Part shown: positions 11,771-19,607 of the stretch, one piece after another
Position numbering within the stretch: the first letter of the stretch is position 1
Layout: every line of letters starts with the position of its first letter
NCBI GenBank assembly: GCA_001797335.1
Contig: MGPE01000001.1
Location: 62,001-126,000 of the forward strand
Direction: 5' to 3'
DNA: 64,000 nt
Source of the DNA: Deltaproteobacteria bacterium GWA2_38_16
GTDB taxonomy: Bacteria > Bdellovibrionota > JACOXK01 > 2-02-FULL-40-11
Notes under the pieces: generated by a model
What the model saw: the letters and a program-made list of their open reading frames with translations, nothing else
What the model was told of the DNA's origin: nothing
Databases searched by the model: none
Made by a program: the position numbers and the translations under genes

Positions 11771-13220
11771 CACTTTTCCATTTATCTAAATGAATGGTTC
11801 TTTCTTGAGATTTCATCTGGGGGGAAAACTCTTCATCTTTTTGCCAAGATTTTTGAATATCAGAAAGGTCCTTCCAAAAGCCAATCGCTAGCCCCGCCAA
11901 ACACCCTGCTCCCAGTGCTGTCGTTTCAACAAATTTGGGTCGAATAACCGGAGTTTGTAAAAGATCTGCTTGAAATTGCATCAAAAGATTATTAACGCTG
12001 GCTCCCCCGTCAACCTTTAGCGAAGATAATTTTTTACCTAAATCTTTTTGCATGGCAATAAGAAGATCGTAATTTTGAAAAGCAATCCCTTCTAAGGTAG
12101 CACGAGCTAAGTGTCCCGCGGTGGTTCCTCGAGTGATTCCTGAAATTATTCCTCTGGCCGAAGCGTTCCAATAAGGCGCCCCGAGGCCCGTTAAGGCTGG
12201 AACAAAGACAACTTCTTCTGAAGAAGAAACGGTTTTGGCTAAGGCTTCAATATCGGAAGATTTTTGAATTATTTTTAATCCATCTCTAAGCCACTGCACC
12301 GCAGCCCCTGCAATAAATGCAGATCCTTCTAGGGCATAGGTAACCTTATTCGATAATTTCCAAGCTACCGTAGTTAAGAGATTATAATGAGAGCGAATAA
12401 TTTTTGATCCGGTATTGAGCAATAAAAAAGAACCTGTTCCATAGGTGCATTTGGCTTCTCCAACGTTAAAACAGGCTTGTCCAAAAAGGGCTGCTTGTTG
12501 GTCTCCTGCAATACCAGAAATAGGAATGCCATCGGGGAGCCCAGGTACGTTTTTTGTTTTTCCATATATTTCTGAAGAAGATTGAATAAGGGGCAAAATA
12601 TTTTTAGGTACATGAAGAATATCTAAAAGCTCCTCATCCCATTCGAGCGTTTCTAAATTCATGAGCAGGGTTCGAGAGGCATTGGAGGGATCTGTCACAT
12701 GAACTTTATTTTGAGTAAGCTTTGACACTAAAAAAGTGTCGATCGTTCCAAAAGAAATATCTTTTTTATAAAGCTCTGAATAAGTATCAAAATACCATTT
12801 AATTTTAGTGCCTGAAAAGTAAGGGTCTAGGACTAAGCCTGTTTTTTTTCGAAAAAGTTTTTCTTTTCCTTGTTTTTTAAGTTTGTCACAAATATCTTTT
12901 GTTCGTCGGCATTGCCAAACGATAGCAGGAAAAAGTGGCTGGCCACTTTTTCGGTCCCAGAGACAAGTAGTTTCTCGTTGATTGGTAATACCAATAGCTG
13001 CAATTTGAGAAGCAGGAACTTGAGATTCTTTTAAAACGGTTTGAATGGTGTTTAAAGTAGCAGTCCAAATTTCATTTAAGTTATGTTCAACCCAGCCTGG
13101 TTTTGGATAGTACTGGGGGAATTCTTGATTGGCTTTGGCTTTAATCGTGAGTGCTTGATCAATAAGCAGTGCAGTGCTTCCCGTAGTCCCCTGATCCAAG
13201 GCTAAAATATATGAACTCAT
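11751..13220 (-). CDS. glpK: Glycerol kinase
   Basis: FGGY-family kinase phosphorylating glycerol to sn-glycerol-3-phosphate, 489 residues. ALDQGTTGSTALL is the N-terminal phosphate loop, WVEHNLNEIW and ITNQRETTCLWDR are glycerol kinase blocks, and EGSAFIAGAAVQWLRDGL and DGGASVNNLLMQFQADLL mark the C-terminal ATP domain. I chose the ATG at 13220 (MSSYILALDQ); the frame is open to a TTG at 13238, which would add six unconserved residues. No glpF or glpD is nearby. The gene follows the HEAT-repeat gene by 35 bp in the same direction, so it may be read from the same transcript. Confidence 0.95.
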   Translation of the reverse strand: MSSYILALDQGTTGSTALLIDQALTIKAKANQEFPQYYPKPGWVEHNLNEIWTATLNTIQTVLKESQVPASQIAAIGITNQRETTCLWDRKSGQPLFPAIVWQCRRTKDICDKLKKQGKEKLFRKKTGLVLDPYFSGTKIKWYFDTYSELYKKDISFGTIDTFLVSKLTQNKVHVTDPSNASRTLLMNLETLEWDEELLDILHVPKNILPLIQSSSEIYGKTKNVPGLPDGIPISGIAGDQQAALFGQACFNVGEAKCTYGTGSFLLLNTGSKIIRSHYNLLTTVAWKLSNKVTYALEGSAFIAGAAVQWLRDGLKIIQKSSDIEALAKTVSSSEEVVFVPALTGLGAPYWNASARGIISGITRGTTAGHLARATLEGIAFQNYDLLIAMQKDLGKKLSSLKVDGGASVNNLLMQFQADLLQTPVIRPKFVETTALGAGCLAGLAIGFWKDLSDIQKSWQKDEEFSPQMKSQERTIHLDKWKSAIRRCL

Positions 13221-13255
13221 TTTAAATTCACTTATCAAAGATGTGTGGGCATCGT

Positions 13256-15547
13256 CTAGTCTAAAATACCGTGAAATGTGTTTTTATTTTTAAGAGTGGG
13301 TGTATCAACGCACTCTTGTGCCAAAGGGATGAGTGCAAGCCCAAACAAAGGATTAACATAAGCATCAGCAGAATAAAGTGTAGGTTTATAAAATAATCCA
13401 TTCTCATTTGTAAGGCTTAAGATAGCCCGCTTAAGTTCAAGTTGCATATTTTCTAATAGTTCTCTTTCTCCCGGATTATTTTCTTCTAAAAGAAGTTGAG
13501 TGGCAGATGTCACATAGGGAATTGTAGAGTAAATATAATAAGGTGCAATGGCATCATCTCCTCGATGAGTTCCAGATCGTTGCAGGTGGGCCATGAGAGA
13601 GGGCAAATAATGAATATAATTAGATAAAGAATCGAGTAGGTTTTGGCGATGCTCTTCTTTATGTAAGCTCTCCAGAGGAGACTGATAAAGAGCCAAATGA
13701 ACAGGAACAGCACGTGCTGCAGAAGCTCGTCTGCCTCTATCTGCTTCATAAGAAGGGCTGTAGGCAATTCGCAAAGGATCATCGGAATTAATAGCCTCTT
13801 TTAAAAAAGGGATTCCTTCAGTTTTTTCTTTGGAAGCCAAGATAGATGTGGCCAAGGCATACGTATTGAAAAGACTATTAGATCTTTGCCCAGGTAAATT
13901 TTGATCTCTGGCTGCGCGGGCAACCCGAATATCTGATGTTAGGGACCGATCAGCTTTATCAAGTAAACCAGTTAATTTATTTTTTTGAATGGCGGTTAAG
14001 GTGGGATCTTTTAAAATATCTCTTAAAAGCAAAGAAAAAAACTGTTTACTATAAACAACAGGAGAAGAATCCGGCAGTCCTACGGTTTGTAAAATAGTAG
14101 CAGAAAGATTTTTAAGATTCCTAAATTCAGAAGGTGTTGGACATGAGTTAATGTTGTCAATGTCGTGGGTGAGTTCTTGAATAACTACATTTATTTTTTC
14201 TTTAGCTGCGGGGCAAAAAGAAGAAGCCTTGGATACAAATAATGCTCCCAAAGATTCTAGTGCAAAATCCCAGGGGTTAATAGACATTTCATAGTCAGGA
14301 TTGCGGTAGAAAGCATCTTGTGTCCAATCGGAAGAATGTTGGACAAGACCACATAAAACGGAACACATGCTTGGTAAATCAGTTCTATAAAGGGTATTTC
14401 TTAAAATTTCTTCAAGATGGTCAATGTTTCTAGCTTCTCCCTCTGGCAATGTATCTCTAATCTTTTCTATGATTTGAGCTGCAAATGTTGCATTCACAAG
14501 ATCTTTATTGGCGGCTTCTTGGATGGAAGGGATAGCACGTCCAGCAGCCCAGCCAATTTCTCCTAAAGTCTCTAGTGCTCGTATTCGAAGGACCCAGTCA
14601 TCATCTTTTAATAAAATATTAGTTACTTCTGGGAGTGCATCCAAAGCCCGATAGCCTAAATGCTGTATGGCATACAAAGCTGCATTTTTAACGTTAGCAG
14701 AAGAGTCTTTTAGGGATTTTCTTAAAAGAGGCATAGCTTCTTCTACATGAAGCGCAATTCTTTCTAGAACATCAACGGCCTGCATTCGAATAGTGTCATC
14801 TGAATTATTAAGGGCTTCTTCTAAGCGAGGCAATGCCATTGCAGAAAGACCTTCCATTTTTTTTAATGCCTCTATGGCATATCCTTTATTAGCTAGGATA
14901 GAAGGATTTAGGGCTTCATCTAAAAAAGCTGAAATGGCACGTTCAGCGTGCTCTCCGCTCATGGTTCTAATGGCATCTGCAGCGTATTGCCTTTTATGGG
15001 GAGCTTTATCTGTAAGGGCAATGTTAATAAGTTTTTTAGTTTGTTTTCGGGTGTATTTTTCCATATGGGCCAAGGCAAATGCCGCATTTCGACTTCGAAA
15101 AAGATCGCCACTCTCCAAAATGGTTTTCATAATATCTTCTACGGCTTCTTCGGCATATCCCCCCAGTTTTCCAAGGGCGCGTCCGGCTGCTAGTCTTACT
15201 ACGGGATCTACATCAAGTGTGGCTTTTGAAAATAAGGCAGGCACATACGTTTTAGAATATTTTCCAAAGTTACCCAAGGCATTCACTGCCTCAAGTCTTA
15301 CGGTGGCATCATAATCTCCCAGGGCACCAAAAAGATCAGGAGCAGCTTTATGAGCTTCATATCCCATTTGTCGAAGAGCAAAGGCGGCTTCTCCTCTAAT
15401 TTCATGATCTGAGCTTCGGAGGTCTTGGATTAACTCATCAACGCTTCTTTGGCTTTGTTGTTGTTCCTGGGGCTCTTGGGCACAGATAAATACAGGTAGA
15501 TACAAAAAGAGGTAGAAAAAAAGTAAACCAAAAAATCTTTTCTTCAT
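13256..15547 (-). CDS. Exported HEAT-repeat protein of unknown function
   Basis: 763-residue protein with an N-terminal signal peptide (MKKRFFGLLFFYLFLYLPVF, cleavage probably after residue 23), a short Gln-rich stretch, then about nine HEAT repeats of roughly 37 residues (for example EIRGEAAFALRQMG, TVRLEAVNALGNFG, VVRLAAGRALGKLG) up to about residue 380. The remaining half has no fold I recognise. HEAT repeats form a scaffold for protein binding; in the periplasm they are often part of secretion or cell-surface machinery. The ATG at 15547 overlaps the stop of the upstream gene (ATGA), which supports this start over the in-frame position at 15577. Last of four exported genes read together. 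Confidence 0.8.
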   Translation of the reverse strand: MKKRFFGLLFFYLFLYLPVFICAQEPQEQQQSQRSVDELIQDLRSSDHEIRGEAAFALRQMGYEAHKAAPDLFGALGDYDATVRLEAVNALGNFGKYSKTYVPALFSKATLDVDPVVRLAAGRALGKLGGYAEEAVEDIMKTILESGDLFRSRNAAFALAHMEKYTRKQTKKLINIALTDKAPHKRQYAADAIRTMSGEHAERAISAFLDEALNPSILANKGYAIEALKKMEGLSAMALPRLEEALNNSDDTIRMQAVDVLERIALHVEEAMPLLRKSLKDSSANVKNAALYAIQHLGYRALDALPEVTNILLKDDDWVLRIRALETLGEIGWAAGRAIPSIQEAANKDLVNATFAAQIIEKIRDTLPEGEARNIDHLEEILRNTLYRTDLPSMCSVLCGLVQHSSDWTQDAFYRNPDYEMSINPWDFALESLGALFVSKASSFCPAAKEKINVVIQELTHDIDNINSCPTPSEFRNLKNLSATILQTVGLPDSSPVVYSKQFFSLLLRDILKDPTLTAIQKNKLTGLLDKADRSLTSDIRVARAARDQNLPGQRSNSLFNTYALATSILASKEKTEGIPFLKEAINSDDPLRIAYSPSYEADRGRRASAARAVPVHLALYQSPLESLHKEEHRQNLLDSLSNYIHYLPSLMAHLQRSGTHRGDDAIAPYYIYSTIPYVTSATQLLLEENNPGERELLENMQLELKRAILSLTNENGLFYKPTLYSADAYVNPLFGLALIPLAQECVDTPTLKNKNTFHGILD

Positions 15548-16593
15548 TTTTTTAATCGATTGGGTACGTCTTCCCAAAATTTAAAAGGTTGATCCCAAAG
15601 CGCTGATTTAAAATTGGGAGGTAATCGATACCAGTATGGACCGGAGACATCCGGAGTCCTCCGAACAGTACGCCCCTGTTTGTCTTTAATGGGGGTAGAT
15701 TTCCAAATTTCTAATACGCTGGGATCTTGTTGAGACCATTCAAATCGATAATCATGGCCTCCATGGGTAAAATACTGAGCGCTGATAAATCTTCTAAAGT
15801 AAGCCACTCCCCTTCCATGGACTTCTGAAGTATCTGCTCCAAATGAGATCGTATGTTGTTCCTCTCCTTCCTTGGCTGAAAGTTGAAGCGTGGGATATGT
15901 GTACTGTTTTTCGGTTTGATCTTCTATAAATTTAAGATCGAAGTCTTCAAAGGGTGAGCGTGCTTGAAAAGGCGAAGGATCATTTGGGCTTATTCCATTT
16001 CCTATGTAGGGAAGCGAAGAATCTTCGGGGAGGTGTTCTGCTATGTCTTGTGTGTTTTGAGTTTGCTCGGCAATTTGCTGATCATTCGGAGATGGGCTTT
16101 GAACCGGACATTCTTCTGCTGTTTTCGCTGGCGGCTCTTGTTCTGTTCCTACCAACTCTTGAAATTGGGTTTTTAGAAAAGCACGACGAGAGGGGCTATT
16201 GGTGTGAATCGTTTTTCTAATCTCTCGCCCTCGATTGTCTGTGGTAATTTTATCTACACGATATTGAATTTGATTATTTTGGTTTAAAGAAATAATTAGG
16301 TCAAATGTATTTTCGTCAAGCGTTGTTTTAAAATGAAAACCTGCAGAATCTTCACTTGCCCGGGTTTGTGTATGGTCGGTTTGAGCATAGTGATTATCTC
16401 CTAATTCTTTATATAGGCTGAGGTGGTCAATAGCAGTGTCATCATTCCACGAAGCTTTTAGAGATGGGTAAAAGTGATACGTATGTCCTTCATAGTTAAA
16501 AGAAAAATCATGAGCTGCTGGATCAGAAGGTTGAGCAAAACCAATTAAAGGGAAAACAAGGAAAATAAGTAAGAATTTAGAAAAACGGATCAT
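15544..16593 (-). CDS. Exported protein with an internal duplication, unknown function
   Basis: 349 residues with a clear signal peptide (MIRFSKFLLIFLVFPLIGFA). Two related beta-rich domains flank a Pro/Gln/Glu-rich linker (about residues 150-220). The motif TDNRGREIRKTI in the first half corresponds to KDKQGRTVRRTP in the second, and GHTYHFYPS to GHDYRFEWS, so the protein looks like a tandem duplication. I do not recognise the family. It is coupled to the HEAT-repeat gene by an ATGA overlap and follows the Cys-rich gene by 64 bp. Confidence 0.7.
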   Translation of the reverse strand: MIRFSKFLLIFLVFPLIGFAQPSDPAAHDFSFNYEGHTYHFYPSLKASWNDDTAIDHLSLYKELGDNHYAQTDHTQTRASEDSAGFHFKTTLDENTFDLIISLNQNNQIQYRVDKITTDNRGREIRKTIHTNSPSRRAFLKTQFQELVGTEQEPPAKTAEECPVQSPSPNDQQIAEQTQNTQDIAEHLPEDSSLPYIGNGISPNDPSPFQARSPFEDFDLKFIEDQTEKQYTYPTLQLSAKEGEEQHTISFGADTSEVHGRGVAYFRRFISAQYFTHGGHDYRFEWSQQDPSVLEIWKSTPIKDKQGRTVRRTPDVSGPYWYRLPPNFKSALWDQPFKFWEDVPNRLKK

Positions 16594-16657
16594 GGGCGCC
16601 TCCTTTTTAAATATGGTGCGTTGCTACTGGATCTTATCGGAAGAAGTTGTTGAAAAC

Positions 16658-17935
16658 TTAAGGGGATGGACAAGCACCTTGGATCCAACGCAATTCCTCA
16701 TGTAATCCTGTATCATTTTCTCCAAACATGCGGAGGTGGGGTATTTTTATTTTGCAACAAGTAAGGGCTGTATAATCACCCAAGTCTGTTAAACAGATTC
16801 CATGTTGGTCTTTTTGGAAATAGCCACAAGGTTCTTCTTTATATTGTGAGCATAGGGGATATTGGGTGGCCTCACAGTCTGTGCCAACTCGACAACGAAA
16901 ATTAGGGGAGTATCCCAAAAACCGATCCCACATCCCATAACTTATGCATTGGTTTCCAATCATATCAATTGTCATATTTTCAGGGGTATGGGTTTGTAAT
17001 AAGTGTTGAATATTTTCCGCATTTTCAAGAGCAGAACAGGCTGTATTGTCATATTGGATATTGGAAAGTTTATAATATTTTGCTGTAGGAATCAGTGTTT
17101 TTGAGAGGAAGGGATCTGTTTGAGCACTATCCCAATGCCCCACATATCCTAATTTAAGTTGTCCCCCATAGCAAGCCATAGGAATATCTAATGTGAAATC
17201 CTCCCCTAAGCCTTCGCTTATAAAAGGGACAGGCTGTTGAAGACTGATATCGCATGCATGCTGTTCTGATAGCCACATATTGCACCCTGTTCTAAAGAGA
17301 GCACGTTGCCATTTAGGGGTTGTTCCTACTTGGCAAATACAACATGTTTGTCCTCGCGTTTCTTCAGGACGAAGTCTTTCTGAAATTTGCTCAAGAAAAA
17401 AAGTAAATCTTAAGTATGCTTTTCCGAGTTGATCCAAATTGTTAGTGGGGTCATTACATATATTTGGGTCTGGAGAAAAATCATTGTTTTCATCTTCTAA
17501 ACGTTCTTGCATGCTTCGGATAGCAATAATTAATGAATGGATAGGCAACGGAGAGAGATTGCGAACAATATCATCAGTTACGACAAAAACAGCACTTACT
17601 TGTGGTGCACTGTATTCTTTTGCGCGATCGCAAGTTTGGTTAATGTGGGTTGGATTTAGAGGATTGGCTTTATCTCGAATTAATAAGTAATGAAAAAAGA
17701 GGGCCTCTAGAGATTTTCTGGATAGCTTTTGCATTTGAGTTTTAAGAGATTGCGAAAGAGCGCGCCTAGAGGATGTTGGATCGGTCTGGCTCAGTTCTTG
17801 AAACATAGAAGCAAGTATTGGGAGATCTTCTTGATCAGGTGTCAGTTGACAGGTGATGGGTTGGCCTTGAACGTTTTTACTTAAGCTTAGCCAAGCGCCC
17901 AAAAATAAGAATAAGAGTATACGAAACACTTTCAT
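16658..17935 (-). CDS. Exported cysteine-rich protein, unknown function
   Basis: 425 residues, signal peptide about residues 1-24 (MKVFRILLFLFLGAWLSLS). Nineteen cysteines are spread through the mature part, including GQTCCICQ and a dense C-terminal group ending in ALTCCKI, so several disulfides are likely after export. No homologous family comes to mind. It sits between a pilin-like gene and the duplicated-domain gene, all in one direction. A thioredoxin-fold protein is encoded divergently about 490 bp from its start and could serve its disulfides; that link is inference. Confidence 0.7.
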   Translation of the reverse strand: MKVFRILLFLFLGAWLSLSKNVQGQPITCQLTPDQEDLPILASMFQELSQTDPTSSRRALSQSLKTQMQKLSRKSLEALFFHYLLIRDKANPLNPTHINQTCDRAKEYSAPQVSAVFVVTDDIVRNLSPLPIHSLIIAIRSMQERLEDENNDFSPDPNICNDPTNNLDQLGKAYLRFTFFLEQISERLRPEETRGQTCCICQVGTTPKWQRALFRTGCNMWLSEQHACDISLQQPVPFISEGLGEDFTLDIPMACYGGQLKLGYVGHWDSAQTDPFLSKTLIPTAKYYKLSNIQYDNTACSALENAENIQHLLQTHTPENMTIDMIGNQCISYGMWDRFLGYSPNFRCRVGTDCEATQYPLCSQYKEEPCGYFQKDQHGICLTDLGDYTALTCCKIKIPHLRMFGENDTGLHEELRWIQGACPSP

Positions 17936-17985
17936 TCTTCTTCTCTTTTCGGTTAATCAAACTAAAAACTTAAATTTAAAGAAAT

Positions 17986-18183
17986 TTAAGGAACGGTGGG
18001 TTGGGTGTCGCTACTTTTGATGCATTCAGGGGTGGGACAAGGAGCAGCAATTTTTAAGGCGAGCCTATCCCACCAGCGCTTAATGGGGGTATCGACCTGC
18101 GCCAGGAGAAAGCCAATAAAAAGAATGGTCATCACCAAAGTGGCAATATATTCAATAGAGGCTTGCCCACTATTTTTATGCAT
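17986..18183 (-). CDS. Small pilin-like protein (class III / Flp/TadE-type signal)
   Basis: 65 residues starting MHKNSGQASIEYIATLVMTI. The G-Q-A-S-I-E-Y motif directly before a hydrophobic helix resembles the cleavage region of Flp/TadE pilins and class III signal sequences, which are cut by a prepilin peptidase and keep the helix for assembly. The short C-terminal part contains two cysteines (APCPTPEC). No pilus assembly genes are in the window. The ATG at 18183 is preferred; the frame is also open to an ATG at 18192. A promoter with a perfect TATAAT ends only 7 nt before the preferred ATG, so the mRNA may be leaderless. Confidence 0.6.
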   Translation of the reverse strand: MHKNSGQASIEYIATLVMTILFIGFLLAQVDTPIKRWWDRLALKIAAPCPTPECIKSSDTQPTVP

Positions 18184-18190
18184 GCATATC

Positions 18191-18219
18191 ATTATAGAGC
18201 TTGTTTTAGGGTAAGTAAA
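18191..18219 (-). promoter_or_regulatory. Predicted promoter for the exported-protein operon
   Basis: On the reverse strand: -35 TTTACT (18214-18219), 17-bp spacer, -10 TATAAT (18191-18196). The start codon of the pilin-like gene begins 7 nt after the -10, so transcription probably starts at or next to the ATG. Confidence 0.6.
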
Positions 18220-18312
18220 AAGGATTTAAAGCTGAGTTACATAAATATTTTAGGTAGTTTATGGCCCTTTTGGGCTAGTTTCATAGCAAGAAGGGGCATA
18301 ATAAAAAAAAGT

Positions 18313-18342
18313 TTGCACAAAATTTTTTAGATGTGGTATAAT
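18313..18342 (+). promoter_or_regulatory. Predicted promoter for the leader ORF and thioredoxin gene
   Basis: TTGCAC (18313-18318), 18-bp spacer, perfect TATAAT (18337-18342). The ATG of a 25-codon leader ORF lies at 18350, where transcription should begin. Divergent from the promoter at 18191-18219. Confidence 0.65.
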
Positions 18343-18349
18343 TGTAATT

Positions 18350-18427
18350 ATGAAGTTGAGGAAGACCCTAAAAAAGGGTCTTTTTTTTTGCTTCAAAACA
18401 CGCTATAGTTCCCCTATATTTTTATGA
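18350..18427 (+). CDS. Putative 25-residue leader peptide, likely leaderless
   Basis: ATG at 18350 opens 25 codons (MKLRKTLKKGLFFC...) ending in a TGA that overlaps the ATG of the thioredoxin gene (ATGA). The predicted transcription start coincides with this ATG. A terminator-like hairpin lies inside codons 5-11. The thioredoxin gene itself has no visible ribosome binding site, so its translation probably depends on ribosomes finishing this leader. Seen: the open frame, the overlap, the hairpin. Inferred: that it is translated. Confidence 0.45.
   Translation: MKLRKTLKKGLFFCFKTRYSSPIFL
18362..18389 (+). terminator. Terminator-like hairpin (possible attenuator) before the thioredoxin gene
   Basis: AAGACCCT and AGGGTCTT arms with a five-A loop, followed by a run of nine T. 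It lies about 12 nt after the predicted transcription start and inside the leader ORF, so it could stop most transcripts unless ribosomes prevent the hairpin from forming. Confidence 0.75.
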
Positions 18428-18981
18428 CTTCTCGAAAAGTTTTTTTAACCGTAGGCATTTTTCTTGCTGTCATTGTTTTAGCCCTCGTTTATCTTAATAG
18501 GAATTTACTAACCGCTTTAGTGTCTTATAAAACGGGAGTAGATTTCCCTAATGCCGCTTTAAAAATAGGTGAAAGTGCTCCTAATTTAAGGCTAACGGAT
18601 ATGGAGGGAAAGCTCCATGAGCTTAAAGAGTATCAAGGAAAAGTGATTTTAATTAATTTTTGGGCCAGTTGGTGCCCCCCCTGTATTATGGAAATGCCCG
18701 CCCTAACGGCTGCGTATGAAAAATTAAAAGACAAAGGATTTGAAATACTAGCTATTAGCTTAGATGATGATGTCAAAGCAGCTCAAAAAATAGCAAAAGA
18801 GTCAAAACTTCCTTTTAAGATATTTTTAGACCCCGAGGGGCACTCTGCCCAGGAATATTTGGTATATGGATTGCCGTATACGATTCTTTTAGATCGAGAA
18901 GGGAAAATACAATATAAGGCCTTTGGGGAACACACATGGGATCGGGGCAAAGACTTTGAAAGGATTCAATCTCTTTTGTGA
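18424..18981 (+). CDS. Membrane-anchored TlpA/ResA-type thioredoxin
   Basis: 185-residue thiol-disulfide oxidoreductase. An uncleaved N-terminal helix (about residues 6-25) anchors it, and the thioredoxin fold with NFWASWCPPCIMEMPAL (active-site cysteines 84 and 87) faces the periplasm. YGLPYTILLDREGKI holds the cis-proline segment. It usually works as a reductant for cytochrome c maturation or for exported proteins. Next to a Cys-rich exported protein here, so that could be a substrate. The start overlaps the stop of the leader ORF; the stop overlaps the GTG of the next gene. Confidence 0.9.
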   Translation: MTSRKVFLTVGIFLAVIVLALVYLNRNLLTALVSYKTGVDFPNAALKIGESAPNLRLTDMEGKLHELKEYQGKVILINFWASWCPPCIMEMPALTAAYEKLKDKGFEILAISLDDDVKAAQKIAKESKLPFKIFLDPEGHSAQEYLVYGLPYTILLDREGKIQYKAFGEHTWDRGKDFERIQSLL

Positions 18982-19607
18982 GCGCCAAAATTTCTTTTGG
19001 GTATCGAATTAAAATTATTCTTACTTTTTCTTTCTTATTTGCGTTTGGGTATGGATTTACCAATCGATTTCCCGTGTTTACTCCTAAAACATTGCCCATC
19101 TGCTGGGTAGATACTTTTTTAGGATTTCATCCATGGACCATTTGGATTTATATTTCTGATTATCTGCTCATTTTTTTGCCGGCCATTTTAATTTCAGATA
19201 TTTCTGCCATGAAGCGACTTATTAAAGGATTTTTGGTTGATTTTGCGGTGCATTTTCCTATTTTTTTCTTTTTTCCTACCACCATGATACGGCCCACCCT
19301 TCCAAAGGACGGATTTATTAATTGGGTATTTCATTTGGAGTGGTTACTAGATACGCCAGTCAATTGTTTTCCCAGCCAGCATGTAAGCCTTTGCTTTGTG
19401 GTAGCGATGGGATTTTGGAATTATCAAAGAAAAACATCTATTTTATTTTTTATTTGGTCTATTCTTATTTCAATATCGACCATGACCACAAAACAGCATT
19501 ATTTTTCAGATGTTATTGGAGGGATGTTAGTGGCGTTAATTGTCTATCTTTTGGTGTATCAAAGAAAACGAGAGCCACACATTACGCTTGTTTCCCCGAA
19601 TAAATAA
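18978..19607 (+). CDS. PAP2 superfamily membrane phosphatase
   Basis: 209 residues with about six membrane segments. The PAP2 catalytic motifs are visible: IRPTLP (from KxxxxxxRP, partly degenerate), CFPSQHVSL (PSxH) and TTKQHYFSDVIGG (HxxxD). Family members dephosphorylate lipid phosphates such as phosphatidate or undecaprenyl pyrophosphate, or transfer phospho-groups in lipid head-group synthesis; the spacing resembles the inositol-phosphoceramide synthase-like subgroup. Starts at GTG 18978, overlapping the thioredoxin stop (GTGA). The 3' end overlaps the convergent hutI end by 26 bp. Confidence 0.82.
   Translation: MSAKISFGYRIKIILTFSFLFAFGYGFTNRFPVFTPKTLPICWVDTFLGFHPWTIWIYISDYLLIFLPAILISDISAMKRLIKGFLVDFAVHFPIFFFFPTTMIRPTLPKDGFINWVFHLEWLLDTPVNCFPSQHVSLCFVVAMGFWNYQRKTSILFFIWSILISISTMTTKQHYFSDVIGGMLVALIVYLLVYQRKREPHITLVSPNK

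Noticed and set aside
13221-13238. TTG start extending glpK
   Set aside because: Adds six unconserved residues; ATG 13220 gives the normal glycerol kinase N-terminus.
14793-15314. 173-codon frame antisense to the HEAT-repeat gene
   Set aside because: Mirrors the repeated Ala/Leu-rich helices of the real gene; no independent support.
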